Shown here piece by piece: positions 31,010-39,888 of a stretch of DNA of 64,000 nt. Numbering within the stretch: the first letter of the stretch is position 1; each line of letters begins with the position of its first letter. Source of the DNA: Betaproteobacteria bacterium (lineage in GTDB: Bacteria; Pseudomonadota; Gammaproteobacteria; Burkholderiales; SG8-39). The notes under the pieces were generated by a model. The model had not been told where the DNA came from. It did no database searches and saw only the letters and a program-made list of their open reading frames with translations. Position numbers and translations under genes: made by a program. The stretch lies in assembly GCA_009693235.1 (NCBI GenBank), contig SHXR01000013.1, positions 1 through 64,000 of the forward strand. Direction: 5' to 3'.

Positions 31010-31858
31010 ATGGAAATTCGCAGCATCGGCATCGTCGGTGCGGGCACCATGGGCAATGGCATCGCCCAGGCCTTCGCCGTGTCGGGCTATCCGGTGCTGT
31101 TGACGGATGTCGCCGCCGCCCAACTCGACCGTGCGGTAAAGACCATCGATGGCGGTCTCGAACGGCTGGTCAAGCGCGAGAAGCTTTCTGTTGCCGAGAA
31201 GGCCAGCGTGATCGGACGGGTGCGGACTACGACTGATCTCAATGAGCTCGCGAATGTTGATTTACTCATCGAGGCGGCTACCGAAAATCTCGCGCTGAAA
31301 TTGGATATTTTCAAGCGCATCGATGCCATGTTGAACGCCGATGCCATCATCGCTTCCAACACGTCATCTATTTCTATTTCGCGTCTTGCCGCGGCGACGT
31401 CCCGGCCGGACAAAGTCATCGGCATGCACTTCTTCAATCCGGTGCCGGTCATGCAATTGGTGGAGATCATCCGCGGCTTGGCCACCTCGGACCGGACGTT
31501 CAATGCGGTGGATGCCATCACGCGACAAATCGGCAAGGCGCCGGTGAAGATCAAGAACTCACCCGGATTCGTGGTGAACCGGCTGCTCTGCCCGATGATC
31601 AATGAGGCGGTCTTTGCCTTGCAGGAGGGACTGGCAACCGCTACTGAGATCGACGATGCGATGAAGCTCGGTTGTAATCATCCGATTGGGCCGCTCGCGT
31701 TGTGCGATCTGGTCGGCCTCGATGTCGAACTCGCGGTGATGAACGTGCTCTTCGATGGCTTCAAGGATTCGAAGTACCGGCCGGCCCCATTGCTCGTCGA
31801 AATGGTGGAGGCGGGCTACCTCGGCCGCAAAACTGGGCGCGGGTTTTACACTTACTAG
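31010..31858 (+). CDS. 3-hydroxyacyl-CoA (3-hydroxybutyryl-CoA) dehydrogenase
   Basis: 282 residues, the usual size of the monofunctional enzyme. The NAD site is SIGIVGAGTMGNGIAQ (residues 5-20); then come IASNTSSISI, the catalytic His region GMHFFNPVPVMQLVEII, NSPGFVVNRLL and the C-terminal domain with HPIGPLALCDLVGLD. It oxidises (S)-3-hydroxyacyl-CoA in fatty acid, butyrate or aromatic catabolism. A run of G and A (GAGAAGGGGATCC) precedes the ATG. Confidence 0.92.
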   Translation: MEIRSIGIVGAGTMGNGIAQAFAVSGYPVLLTDVAAAQLDRAVKTIDGGLERLVKREKLSVAEKASVIGRVRTTTDLNELANVDLLIEAATENLALKLDIFKRIDAMLNADAIIASNTSSISISRLAAATSRPDKVIGMHFFNPVPVMQLVEIIRGLATSDRTFNAVDAITRQIGKAPVKIKNSPGFVVNRLLCPMINEAVFALQEGLATATEIDDAMKLGCNHPIGPLALCDLVGLDVELAVMNVLFDGFKDSKYRPAPLLVEMVEAGYLGRKTGRGFYTY

Positions 31859-31873
31859 ATATCTGGTTGAAGC

Positions 31874-32659
31874 TTATGGTTTTGCCTCGCCGTAACTCGC
31901 GCCAAGACCCGCCCGTGCATCCGACTGGATACCGTACGGGGGAAACGGGTAGCGCAACCCATTCTTGCCAAGTGCTTGCATGCCGGCGATCGCTTTGGGC
32001 AGGTATTCAGGCGGCAGGGCCATCAGCATTTCTTCGTCGAGCACGCCGCCATAACGGCGTTCGGCGTAGCAGGGAATCGACAAGGAGGGCTCCCTGGTGC
32101 GAAGGGCGCGGCCCCATGAGTCGGCACACGCCGATTCACCGACCACACTCCAGTCGAAGCGCTTGTACCCGGCCCATTGCAGTCCGTTGATGAAATACAT
32201 CATCTGCCCAGGCGTTGCGTAGAAGAGGCAGATATCGGGCGGATCGAGCCGTTGCGCCGCGAGCGGTGAAACGGCCATTGCCTGATATTTGCCAAACGGC
32301 ACGACATTCATGGCCGCCTGATGGGCGCTCGCGTCCTCAACCGTTGCGTACCACACGCCAGCCATCCGCTTGCCCGATAGCCACTCGCTGTCTTGCGGAT
32401 GTAGCCCGATCACCGCACCGCACTGCGCGCCCACCAGATCGTCATTGGTGATGCCAATCGTGAAGCCAAGGCGCGCCGCCTGCGCGACGATCTGATCAGT
32501 GGTGTGGATGCCGGTCGGGCGGCGAATTTTCGGAACGGCCTGCATGTCCTCGACCCGCTCGAACAGCTTCATGCCGATCGGAATGGCTTTCAAGCGCAAG
32601 AGGTCGTTGAGCGATTGGACGATTCCCAGCCAATCGAATCGATGGGCAGCTTCAGTCAT
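31874..32659 (-). CDS. DUF169 family protein
   Basis: 261 residues. The pattern LNDLLRLKAIPIGMKLF at the start, then DLVGAQCGAVIGLHP, VVPFGKYQAMAVSPL, PPDICLFYATPGQMMYFING and GESACADSWGRAL, is that of DUF169 (PF02596-type) proteins, whose function is not established. Conserved Cys residues in AQCG, ESACAD and IPCYA suggest metal or cofactor binding. The ATG at 32659 overlaps the 3' end of the PanE-like gene by eight bases, so the two are likely co-translated. Confidence 0.8.
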   Translation of the reverse strand: MTEAAHRFDWLGIVQSLNDLLRLKAIPIGMKLFERVEDMQAVPKIRRPTGIHTTDQIVAQAARLGFTIGITNDDLVGAQCGAVIGLHPQDSEWLSGKRMAGVWYATVEDASAHQAAMNVVPFGKYQAMAVSPLAAQRLDPPDICLFYATPGQMMYFINGLQWAGYKRFDWSVVGESACADSWGRALRTREPSLSIPCYAERRYGGVLDEEMLMALPPEYLPKAIAGMQALGKNGLRYPFPPYGIQSDARAGLGASYGEAKP

Positions 32660-33596
32660 CGAGTGATTCCTCCAAGAGCTTGACCAGCGCATGTAACGCT
32701 TGATTGACAGGGGTCGCGACGTTCAGTGTCTTCCCGCGCTCGACGATGAAGCCGTTGAGGAAATCGATCTCGGTGCGTTTGCCACGAGCAATGTCTTGGG
32801 CGGTCGAGGAGATTGCGGTGGTCATCATCAAGGCGAGCTTGATTGCCGCGTCGATCAAATCACGATCCGGCATTCGCACCTTACTGGCCTTGGCGACTGC
32901 GAGCACCTCCTTTGCGGCGGCAATGGCTGTTGCCATGGCAGGTGCATTCTTCGCGATGCGCCCGTAATGCGCGCGACCCAGCGCCGAGATCGCGTTATAG
33001 GCGCAATTCATCAGGAGCTTTTCCCACATGTCGCCTTCGATATTCTCCGCAACACGACATGGAATCGCAGCACGAGCACAAATCGCTGCAATCGCTGCAA
33101 GCGTCGGCTGATGCGCTGCGCCGATCGTCGCATCCTCAAGACCGATGATCAATTCGCCTCGCCCGCCATGTTTCATGCGGCCAGGCCCCGTCATGGTGGC
33201 GGCCACATACACCACCGAAGGAATCACCAGGACTGCGACATGCGGTCGGATTCTTGCGACGTTGTCGACACCGTTTTGCAGCGACAGGAGCGCCGCATCG
33301 GGCTTGAGGTGTAGGGCAAGCTCGCGCGCGGCAGCCGCCGAATCGGGTGTCTTCACGCAGAAGAGGACGAGGTCGGCGTCCCGCACGGCCTGGACATCGG
33401 TCGATGCTCGCAGCGGGATGAACTCGGCAAACTTGAGACTCTCAAGCCAGAGCCCTTCCCGATTGACAGCTTCAACATGTTGGGCTCGGCCGATCAGTGT
33501 GACCATGTGTCCGGCGCGCGCCAGCATGCCGCCGAAGTAACAACCCACCGCACCGGCGCCCATGACTGCGATCTTCGTTGACGAGGAAATGCTCAA
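32652..33596 (-). CDS. 2-dehydropantoate 2-reductase family protein (PanE/ApbA-like)
   Basis: 314 residues. NADPH site IAVMGAGAVGCYFGGMLARAG at the start, then LFCVKTPDSAAAAREL, LSLQNGVDN, and in the second domain KLLMNCAYNAISAL with the catalytic Lys region and GKRTEIDFLNGFIVERG. It reduces ketopantoate in pantothenate synthesis, but many paralogues act on other 2-keto acids; the DUF169 partner suggests a side pathway. TTG at 33596 is the start: GGAG lies eight bases upstream and no ATG precedes the Rossmann motif. Confidence 0.85.
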   Translation of the reverse strand: MSISSSTKIAVMGAGAVGCYFGGMLARAGHMVTLIGRAQHVEAVNREGLWLESLKFAEFIPLRASTDVQAVRDADLVLFCVKTPDSAAAARELALHLKPDAALLSLQNGVDNVARIRPHVAVLVIPSVVYVAATMTGPGRMKHGGRGELIIGLEDATIGAAHQPTLAAIAAICARAAIPCRVAENIEGDMWEKLLMNCAYNAISALGRAHYGRIAKNAPAMATAIAAAKEVLAVAKASKVRMPDRDLIDAAIKLALMMTTAISSTAQDIARGKRTEIDFLNGFIVERGKTLNVATPVNQALHALVKLLEESLDD

Positions 33597-33644
33597 GGGA
33601 TTACTCCGCGGGTAATTCCGGTGATACCGGTGAACATAAAACGA

Positions 33645-34520
33645 CTATTGACTCAACAACCGATCAAGGGCAACTAGCAGAGCGCCGGGTGCTTCCTCAG
33701 ACACATAGTGGCCGCATCCATCAACGACCAGTCCGGTCGCATGGGGTGCAATGCGCTTGACCGCTTCGACTATCGATGGCCCCACGCCCGCGCTGCCTGC
33801 TACTGCAAGGACAGGCATGGTAAGGATGCCCGCTTGCATCAGTTCGCCGACTTGTTGCATCGTCGCGGGCTGTGCGCGGTAGTAGCCGACTGCCGATGTG
33901 ATCGCTGCGCGACCGCGATAGACCCGCGCGAACTCGTCGAGATCCGCGTCATTAAAAACACCTGGGGTCGGCGTGCGCGAGCGGAAGAGCCAGGCGAGAA
34001 ACTCACGTTTGCGACCTTCGATCAGAAGCTCGGGGAGTTCGGGAAGCATGTTGAACGCGAAGTGCCAGGTGCAATTCGCGGCCGGCGGCGAAAACGGTGG
34101 CCACGGCACGAGCCCCGGAATCACCGCATCAATCAAGGTGAGCGTGCGTACGTGTTGCGGTTGCGCCATGGCAAGTGGATAGCCGATCCACATGCCAAGA
34201 TCGAAGCCGACGAAATCGATCGAACCAAGACCAAGCGAATCGATGGCGGCCCAGATGTTGGCGGCAATGCTTTTTATGTCATACGCCGGCGCAGGCTTCG
34301 CGGAATCGCCGAGGTCAGGTGGATCGATGGCGATGACGTGGTATTGCTTGGCCAGTTGCGCAAACACATGCCGCCAGACATGTACCGACTGCGGCCAACC
34401 GCCGACGAGCACGACGGGGCGTCCGGCGCCTGCTTCCACACAATAGAGCGAGGTATTGCCGGCAACAACATGGCGAGCGCGTGCGGAAGGAAATAAGCGG
34501 GACGGGTCGTAACTTGGCAT
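33645..34520 (-). CDS. alpha/beta hydrolase with Asp nucleophile (epoxide hydrolase/dehalogenase-like)
   Basis: 291 residues. The oxyanion segment is VVLVGGWPQSVHVWRHV and the nucleophile elbow is VGFDLGMWIGY, with Asp in place of the Ser of esterases. The catalytic His is in GCGHYVSEEAP. An Asp elbow with a G-W-P-x-S segment fits epoxide hydrolases, haloalkane or haloacetate dehalogenases. The cap domain lies about residues 130-215. The start at 34520 (MPSYDPSRLF) has GGAGGGG just upstream. It shares the direction of the TctC gene 25 bases upstream. Confidence 0.82.
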   Translation of the reverse strand: MPSYDPSRLFPSARARHVVAGNTSLYCVEAGAGRPVVLVGGWPQSVHVWRHVFAQLAKQYHVIAIDPPDLGDSAKPAPAYDIKSIAANIWAAIDSLGLGSIDFVGFDLGMWIGYPLAMAQPQHVRTLTLIDAVIPGLVPWPPFSPPAANCTWHFAFNMLPELPELLIEGRKREFLAWLFRSRTPTPGVFNDADLDEFARVYRGRAAITSAVGYYRAQPATMQQVGELMQAGILTMPVLAVAGSAGVGPSIVEAVKRIAPHATGLVVDGCGHYVSEEAPGALLVALDRLLSQ

Positions 34521-34545
34521 CAACCCCTCCGCATTTGCGCTTGCT

Positions 34546-35511
34546 TCACTCGGCCTTGACACCGGCCGCCTTCACGACCGGCCCCCAGCGGACCACTTCA
34601 TCGCGAATGGTCTTGGTGAATTGTTCGGGTGTATCGCCGATCACTTCGGCGCCGATGGCGGTGAATCGCTCAGTGACCTCCCGCTCCCGGAGGCCCTTCA
34701 CCGCCGCGCCATGCAATTTGGCAACGATGTCAGCGGGCATGCCGGCCGGCCCCACCATGTCAAACCAGGTTGAGATATCGAAGTCCGGAAAACCCGCTTC
34801 GGCGATCGTTCCTGCCTCGGACGGCAGCGGCGAGCGATGACGACTGGTCACCGCGATCACCTTGAGCTTGCCGCTTCTCACGTTCGGGATGGCGGCGGTG
34901 AGCGATGCGTCGCCCGACAGCGGGACGATGCCGGCAAGCAGATCGGTGAGGGCCGGCATCGCCCCTTTGTAAGGAACATGATTGAGCTTGATTCCCGCGA
35001 GAACGGCGAAATGTTCGACACCGAGATGGACGATGGTGCCAACGCCTGGCGATGCGTAGTTGATCTTGCCGGGATTGGCTTTTGCCAGTGCAATCAGTTC
35101 ACGGACATTGTTGGCCGGAAACGACGGATGCGCGACGATCGCACCGACCGCGATGCACACGTTCGTGATCGGTGTGAAATCCTTGAGCGAATCGTAGGGG
35201 AGCTTGGCGAACATATGCGGTGCGATGCCAAGCGATGAAATGGTCGGCAGGCCGATCGTGTAGCCGTCGGGTGCCGCCTTCGCAATCGCATCGGCACCCA
35301 TCGTGCCGCCGGCTCCCGGCCGATTCTCGACCACGACCGGTTGACCGAGCGCATCAGAGATCGCCTTGGCGGCCGAGCGTCCGTAAATATCGATGAGGCC
35401 GCCCGCCGGAAATGGCACGATGAAGCGAATCGGCTTCGATGGATACGCTTGTGCCGCGGCGTTACCGGCGTGCAATGCGAGCAAAGCAGCAATGGCCAAC
35501 ACGATTCTCAA
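34546..35511 (-). CDS. Bug/TctC-type periplasmic receptor
   Basis: 321 residues with signal peptide (ILRIVLAIAALLALHAG region, cleavage near NAAAQ) and TctC blocks YPSKPIRFIVPFPAGGLID, VENRPGAGGTMG, APDGYTIG, KDFTPI and HVPYKGAMPALTD. The chosen start is the TTG at 35511, placed six bases after GGAGGA; no ATG fits. The operon continues into the Asp-type hydrolase, so the ligand may be that enzyme's substrate or product. Confidence 0.88.
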   Translation of the reverse strand: MRIVLAIAALLALHAGNAAAQAYPSKPIRFIVPFPAGGLIDIYGRSAAKAISDALGQPVVVENRPGAGGTMGADAIAKAAPDGYTIGLPTISSLGIAPHMFAKLPYDSLKDFTPITNVCIAVGAIVAHPSFPANNVRELIALAKANPGKINYASPGVGTIVHLGVEHFAVLAGIKLNHVPYKGAMPALTDLLAGIVPLSGDASLTAAIPNVRSGKLKVIAVTSRHRSPLPSEAGTIAEAGFPDFDISTWFDMVGPAGMPADIVAKLHGAAVKGLREREVTERFTAIGAEVIGDTPEQFTKTIRDEVVRWGPVVKAAGVKAE

Positions 35512-35611
35512 AATGATTCCTCCATGACGCCATGTCGTGATCCGGCGCAGCAAGAATAGCACTGCAGGATCGGGCCACTCGATTCGATGTGCCACGCAAC
35601 CCCCCGGCAAT

Positions 35612-36343
35612 CTATGGCAGGAGATGGGCGCGCCGCAGGTGGCGGGCGATGACAGGGTCGTCGACTTGATAACCGATGACTTCGCCGATCGGTCCCGCCG
35701 CGCCGGATTGCTTTCCGTCGACCACCATCGAGAGGGTGCCAGGTGGCGCATCGCCCAGTCTATCGGCGACGAATAGATAGCCGTCGTGTCGGCGCTTGCG
35801 GTCGATGAGGCGATCGCGCAATGCCGGAATGAACAGCACGGTACCAATCGGCAACCGCGCAGCGGACACCGACCACCAGGGAATCAGCCGGAAGCGCTCA
35901 GCCCCCAGTCCGTGTGGTGCATCGAGCTTTTGAAACACGCTGCGCCCCAACGCGCCCGCGGCCACCGGTATTTTTCTGGCGAGCCTTGAGAAATAGCGGC
36001 GGCAATTGACCTGCGGTGCGCGCGCCGTCCCGACGACCTGATAGGTCGCATCAGCGATGATACCGCTGCCGGCGGCGGCAAGCTCGCAGAATTGTCCGTC
36101 TGCGAGAAGCGGTCCAAGCGCCTGCCCGTTCGCATCGCGGAGCGCGATCGTGGCGCCTGCCTCGGGCACGACGGGCACTGTCGCCACCCCGACTAGCGTT
36201 AGCGAGTGCGCGCTAGCCGACAGAAATAGCGGCGGTTCGAAGGCGAAGTCCCCCTCTGCATTGGCCGCCACGGCAAGACATAGCGCACCCATCGCAATGC
36301 CAATGTAAGACCGGGCCGATCGCGCGACACTCGCCTTGGTCAA
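35612..36343 (-). CDS. exported protein, possible 3D-domain (MltA-like) fold
   Basis: 243 residues. TTG at 36343 overlaps the stop of pnuC (TTGA). The N-terminus has a signal peptide (SYIGIAMGALCLAVAANAEG). The body includes GSGIIADATYQVVGTA, CRRYFSRLARKIPVAAGAL and, at the end, RLPIGTVLFIPALRD, RRHDGYLFVADRLGDAPPG and LSMVVDG. This last order (P-x-G-T-x-L-x-I-P, then H-D-G-x-F-x-x-x-D) is that of 3D domains of MltA-like lytic enzymes, where the Asp is catalytic. The assignment is tentative, as the rest of an MltA enzyme is not present. Confidence 0.5.
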   Translation of the reverse strand: MTKASVARSARSYIGIAMGALCLAVAANAEGDFAFEPPLFLSASAHSLTLVGVATVPVVPEAGATIALRDANGQALGPLLADGQFCELAAAGSGIIADATYQVVGTARAPQVNCRRYFSRLARKIPVAAGALGRSVFQKLDAPHGLGAERFRLIPWWSVSAARLPIGTVLFIPALRDRLIDRKRRHDGYLFVADRLGDAPPGTLSMVVDGKQSGAAGPIGEVIGYQVDDPVIARHLRRAHLLP

Positions 36344-36939
36344 TGCCCAGCACCCGCGCGATAAGCGGTCTGCCACGACCGGTAGCCGAGGGCGGCCATC
36401 ACCGTGAGCACCACAAATAGACCAATCGTGATGTAGAGGCCTTTGGCGGCGTAGATGCCGATGAACAGCAAGTTGCCCGCGATGAAGATAATCCATGCTT
36501 CCAGTACTTTGCGCGCCTGCAGCCACTGTGCCACCAGACTCAATGTGGTGGCACTCGCATCGACATAAGGCAAGCTTGCATCAGTGGCAAGACGCATGAG
36601 GCTGCCCAACATGGCAGCGACCACAACGATGAGCAACGGCACGCGCCAATAGTCGATCGCCGGCAGACGACGGATCGGCAGCGGCGAACTACCCGGGCCG
36701 CCACGGAGCCATGCGTGCCATCCGTATGCCTGCAAGGCAACGTAGACGCCTTGCAGCAGCAGGTCCGAGTAAAGGCGTGCATCGAGGAACACCGCCGCAA
36801 AGAGTACAACACTGGCAATGCCCACTGGCCAGCAATAGATGTTGCGCCGAATCGTGAGCCACTGATTGACGAGCCCAAGCAAGGTGGCGGCCGCCTCGAT
36901 GCGATGCGTGACCAGCCAGTCGAGTAGCGTCGTGAGCAT
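36340..36939 (-). CDS. pnuC: PnuC-type nicotinamide riboside / vitamin transporter
   Basis: 199 residues, seven hydrophobic segments. Family blocks: LLGLVNQWLTIRRNIYCWPVG, YSDLLLQGVYVALQAYGWHAW and WLQARKVLEAWIIFIAGNLL. PnuC proteins carry NR (or, in relatives, thiamine and riboflavin) across the inner membrane by facilitated diffusion driven by phosphorylation inside. The family-typical W-x-x-Y-G-W-x-x-W is present. The start at 36939 begins just before the first membrane segment. No riboswitch was recognised upstream. Its stop overlaps the start of the following gene. Confidence 0.88.
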   Translation of the reverse strand: MLTTLLDWLVTHRIEAAATLLGLVNQWLTIRRNIYCWPVGIASVVLFAAVFLDARLYSDLLLQGVYVALQAYGWHAWLRGGPGSSPLPIRRLPAIDYWRVPLLIVVVAAMLGSLMRLATDASLPYVDASATTLSLVAQWLQARKVLEAWIIFIAGNLLFIGIYAAKGLYITIGLFVVLTVMAALGYRSWQTAYRAGAGH

Positions 36940-37131
36940 GATTAATCGTGGCAACCGCGGACCGTACCATTGTGACTGAGAATGCGCGCCTGGCGAACAG
37001 GTGCGCGCGATGCGGACCTTGGCGTTCCGGGCCCTGTACAATTCGTCGCCCTTGATTAACACCGCCGGAGGCCGGAAACAACGGTCGCGGAACGGATCAG
37101 ACTGCAATAGCGAAGGGCAACGGGGAGGATC

Positions 37132-39081
37132 ATGGCAGAAGCGATCGACACTTTTCCGCGTTTGCTGCTGCACCACGCCAAGGCGCGTGGTGGGCGTCCT
37201 GCTATTCGCGAAAAAAGTCTCGGTATCTGGCAGACCACGACGTGGTCCGAAGTGTTGACCGAAGTGCGCGCAATCGCCTGTGGCTTGGCGGCAGAAGGGT
37301 TTCGTCGCGGCATGAATCTCGCCATCATTGGCGACAATCGCCCGCGCCTCTACTGGTCGACGACGGCCGTGCAAGCACTGGGCGGGGTGCCGGTCACGTT
37401 GTATCAAGATGCTGCCGCGGCCGAATGGGTCTTTGTCTTTCAAAATACCGAGATCGAATTCGCCATCGCTGAGAATCAGGAGCAGGTGGACAAGCTTTTG
37501 GAGATCTGCCCGCAATGCCCGATGCTGAAGCACATCTACTACGATGATGGTCGGGGTTTGCGTCATTACCAGCAGCCCGAACTCGCGAGTTTTGAAAAAC
37601 TCCAGGCGGCCGGACGCGATTATGACCGCGCCAATCCTAACTTCTTCCAGGGCGAAATAGACCGTGGTACCGCGACCGACGTGGCGGCGATGTTTTACAC
37701 ATCGGGCACGACGGGCAATCCTAAAGGGGTCGTGCATACCCACCAGAGTTTGCTGGTCGCCGCGCGCATGGGCGCCGAGTGGGAAAAGCTGGGCGATCAG
37801 GAGGAAGTCCTCGCCTATCTGCCGATGGCCTGGATCGGGCAGAACATCTTTTCGTATGCCCAGGCGTATGTGTGCGGATTCTGCGTGAGCTGCCCCGAAT
37901 CAGCCGAGACCGTCACCGTCAATATGCGCGAGATCGGGCCCACCTACTACTTCGCGCCGCCCAGGGTATTCGAAGCGTTGCTGACCCAGATCACCATCCG
38001 TATGGAAGATGCCGGTTGGTTAAAACGCACCCTGTATCGGTACTTCATGGCGCTTGCTGTGCGCGTCGGTGGGCGCATTCTCGATGGTGAATCGGTCGCC
38101 GTTGCCGATCGTGTGCTCTACATGCTTGGCAATGTGTTTGCCTACGGGCCACTTCGCAATGCACTTGGCATGAGCCGTATCAAGCTCGCCTACACCGCCG
38201 GGGAGGCGATTGGTCCTGATCTGTTCAGTTTCTATCGCTCGATCGGCGTCAATCTCAAGCAACTCTACGGCTCGACGGAAACCGCAGTCTTTGTTTGCGT
38301 GCAGCCGGATCATCAGGTGAAGGCCGATACGGTTGGTCCGCCGGTGCCAGGGGTTGAGCTCAAGCTGACCGCCGGCGGCGAGGTCCTGATCAAATCACCG
38401 GGACTCTTTCGCGAGTACTACAAGAATCCGTCCGCGACCGCGGAAGCGAAGAATGCCGAGGGTTGGTTCATGACGGGCGATGCCGGCTTCATCGATAAGG
38501 ATGGTCATCTTAAGATCATCGACCGGGCAAAAGATGTCGGGAAGCTTACGGACGGCACGCTGTTTGCACCCAAATACCTCGAGAACAAACTCAAGTTCTT
38601 TCCCTACATCAAGGAGGCGGTGGCATTCGGTGACCAGCGCGCGGCCGTCTGCGCGACGGTGAACATCGATATGGAAGCGGTGGGGAACTGGGCTGAGAAG
38701 CGCAACCTGTCGTATGCCGGCTATGTCGATCTCGCCTCGCGCGATGAAGTCTACGAGCTGATCGGCGATTGCATCGCGAAAGTCAACGCCGATATCGCCG
38801 CCGAATCCGAGATCGCGGGCTCGCAGATTAAGCGCTTTCTGATCCTGCACAAGCAGCTGGAAGCCGACGACGGCGAACTCACCCGCACCGGCAAGGTGCG
38901 CCGGGGCCATGTCGGTGAGAAATATGCGGCCCTTATCGATGCGTTGTACGGCGGCAAGGCGATGGTGCATGTCGAGGCACAGGTGCGCTATGAAGACGGG
39001 CGTACCGGGTCGATTTCGGCCGACCTCAAGATCCGCGACGCGAAAACCTTTCCGCCCGCTGCGGCTAAAAAGGCGGCTTGA
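37132..39081 (+). CDS. long-chain acyl-CoA synthetase (AMP-forming)
   Basis: 649 residues. AMP-binding motifs: P-loop MFYTSGTTGNPKGVVHTHQS (about residues 184-203), YAPR-type region YFAPPRVFEALL, LYGSTETAVFVCV, and TGDAGFIDKDGHLKIIDRAK (A7/A8). Members of this size (about 600-660) activate long-chain or aryl fatty acids. It heads an intact operon with a Liv ABC transporter and PaaK-like gene and overlaps livG by one base (TGATG), so it likely activates the acid that the transporter imports. Confidence 0.92.
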   Translation: MAEAIDTFPRLLLHHAKARGGRPAIREKSLGIWQTTTWSEVLTEVRAIACGLAAEGFRRGMNLAIIGDNRPRLYWSTTAVQALGGVPVTLYQDAAAAEWVFVFQNTEIEFAIAENQEQVDKLLEICPQCPMLKHIYYDDGRGLRHYQQPELASFEKLQAAGRDYDRANPNFFQGEIDRGTATDVAAMFYTSGTTGNPKGVVHTHQSLLVAARMGAEWEKLGDQEEVLAYLPMAWIGQNIFSYAQAYVCGFCVSCPESAETVTVNMREIGPTYYFAPPRVFEALLTQITIRMEDAGWLKRTLYRYFMALAVRVGGRILDGESVAVADRVLYMLGNVFAYGPLRNALGMSRIKLAYTAGEAIGPDLFSFYRSIGVNLKQLYGSTETAVFVCVQPDHQVKADTVGPPVPGVELKLTAGGEVLIKSPGLFREYYKNPSATAEAKNAEGWFMTGDAGFIDKDGHLKIIDRAKDVGKLTDGTLFAPKYLENKLKFFPYIKEAVAFGDQRAAVCATVNIDMEAVGNWAEKRNLSYAGYVDLASRDEVYELIGDCIAKVNADIAAESEIAGSQIKRFLILHKQLEADDGELTRTGKVRRGHVGEKYAALIDALYGGKAMVHVEAQVRYEDGRTGSISADLKIRDAKTFPPAAAKKAA

Positions 39082-39884
39082 TGTCGGCAATGGAAAATGA
39101 TCGCGCCGGGCGCATTGGTGGACAGATCCTCGCGGTCGAGGGTGTGTCGCTCGCGTTCGGCGGGGTGAAGGCATTGAGCGACGTCTCCTTCGATGTGCGC
39201 GAACACGAAGTGCGCGCGATCATCGGTCCCAACGGAGCGGGCAAGAGCTCGATGTTGAACGTGATCAACGGGGTGTACCACCCACAAAAAGGGACCATCC
39301 GCTACCAGGGCCGCGAATATCACCATATGGACCCGCATGAAGTGGCGGTGAGCGGTATCGCGCGGACCTTCCAAAGCCTTGCCTTGTTCAAAGGCATGTC
39401 GGTGCTGGACAACATCATGACCGGGCGCAATCTGCGGATGCGCTCCAACATCTTGCTGCAGGCGCTGCGCATTGGCCCGGCGCTACGTGAAGAAAACGAA
39501 CATCGCGAGGTGGTCGAGCGGATCATCGATTTTCTCGAGATCCAGGCCTATCGCAAAACACCGGTCGGCCGCCTGCCCTATGGTTTGCAAAAACGCGTGG
39601 ACCTCGCGCGTGCGCTCGCGATGGAACCGAAGATCCTGTTGCTCGATGAACCGATGGCCGGCATGAACATCGAGGAAAAGCAGGACATGTGCCGATTCAT
39701 TCTCGATGTGAACGATGAGTTCGGCACCACCATCGTGCTCATCGAACACGATATGAGCGTGGTGATGGATATCTCCGATCGCGTCGTGGTGCTCGATTAC
39801 GGGCGAAAAATTGGCGACGGCACCCCCGATGAGGTGCGCGGCAATCAGGCTGTCATCGACGCTTATCTGGGCGTGAGTCACTGA
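39081..39884 (+). CDS. livG: Liv-type ABC transporter ATP-binding protein (LivG)
   Basis: 267 residues. Walker A GPNGAGKSS, signature LPYGLQKRVDLARAL, Walker B ILLLDEPMAGM, switch His in IEHDM. Paralogue of the gene at 10826-11617. The start overlaps the synthetase stop; livH starts four bases after its stop. With livF (43461) it forms the ATPase pair. Confidence 0.92.
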   Translation: MSAMENDRAGRIGGQILAVEGVSLAFGGVKALSDVSFDVREHEVRAIIGPNGAGKSSMLNVINGVYHPQKGTIRYQGREYHHMDPHEVAVSGIARTFQSLALFKGMSVLDNIMTGRNLRMRSNILLQALRIGPALREENEHREVVERIIDFLEIQAYRKTPVGRLPYGLQKRVDLARALAMEPKILLLDEPMAGMNIEEKQDMCRFILDVNDEFGTTIVLIEHDMSVVMDISDRVVVLDYGRKIGDGTPDEVRGNQAVIDAYLGVSH

Positions 39885-39888
39885 CGTC

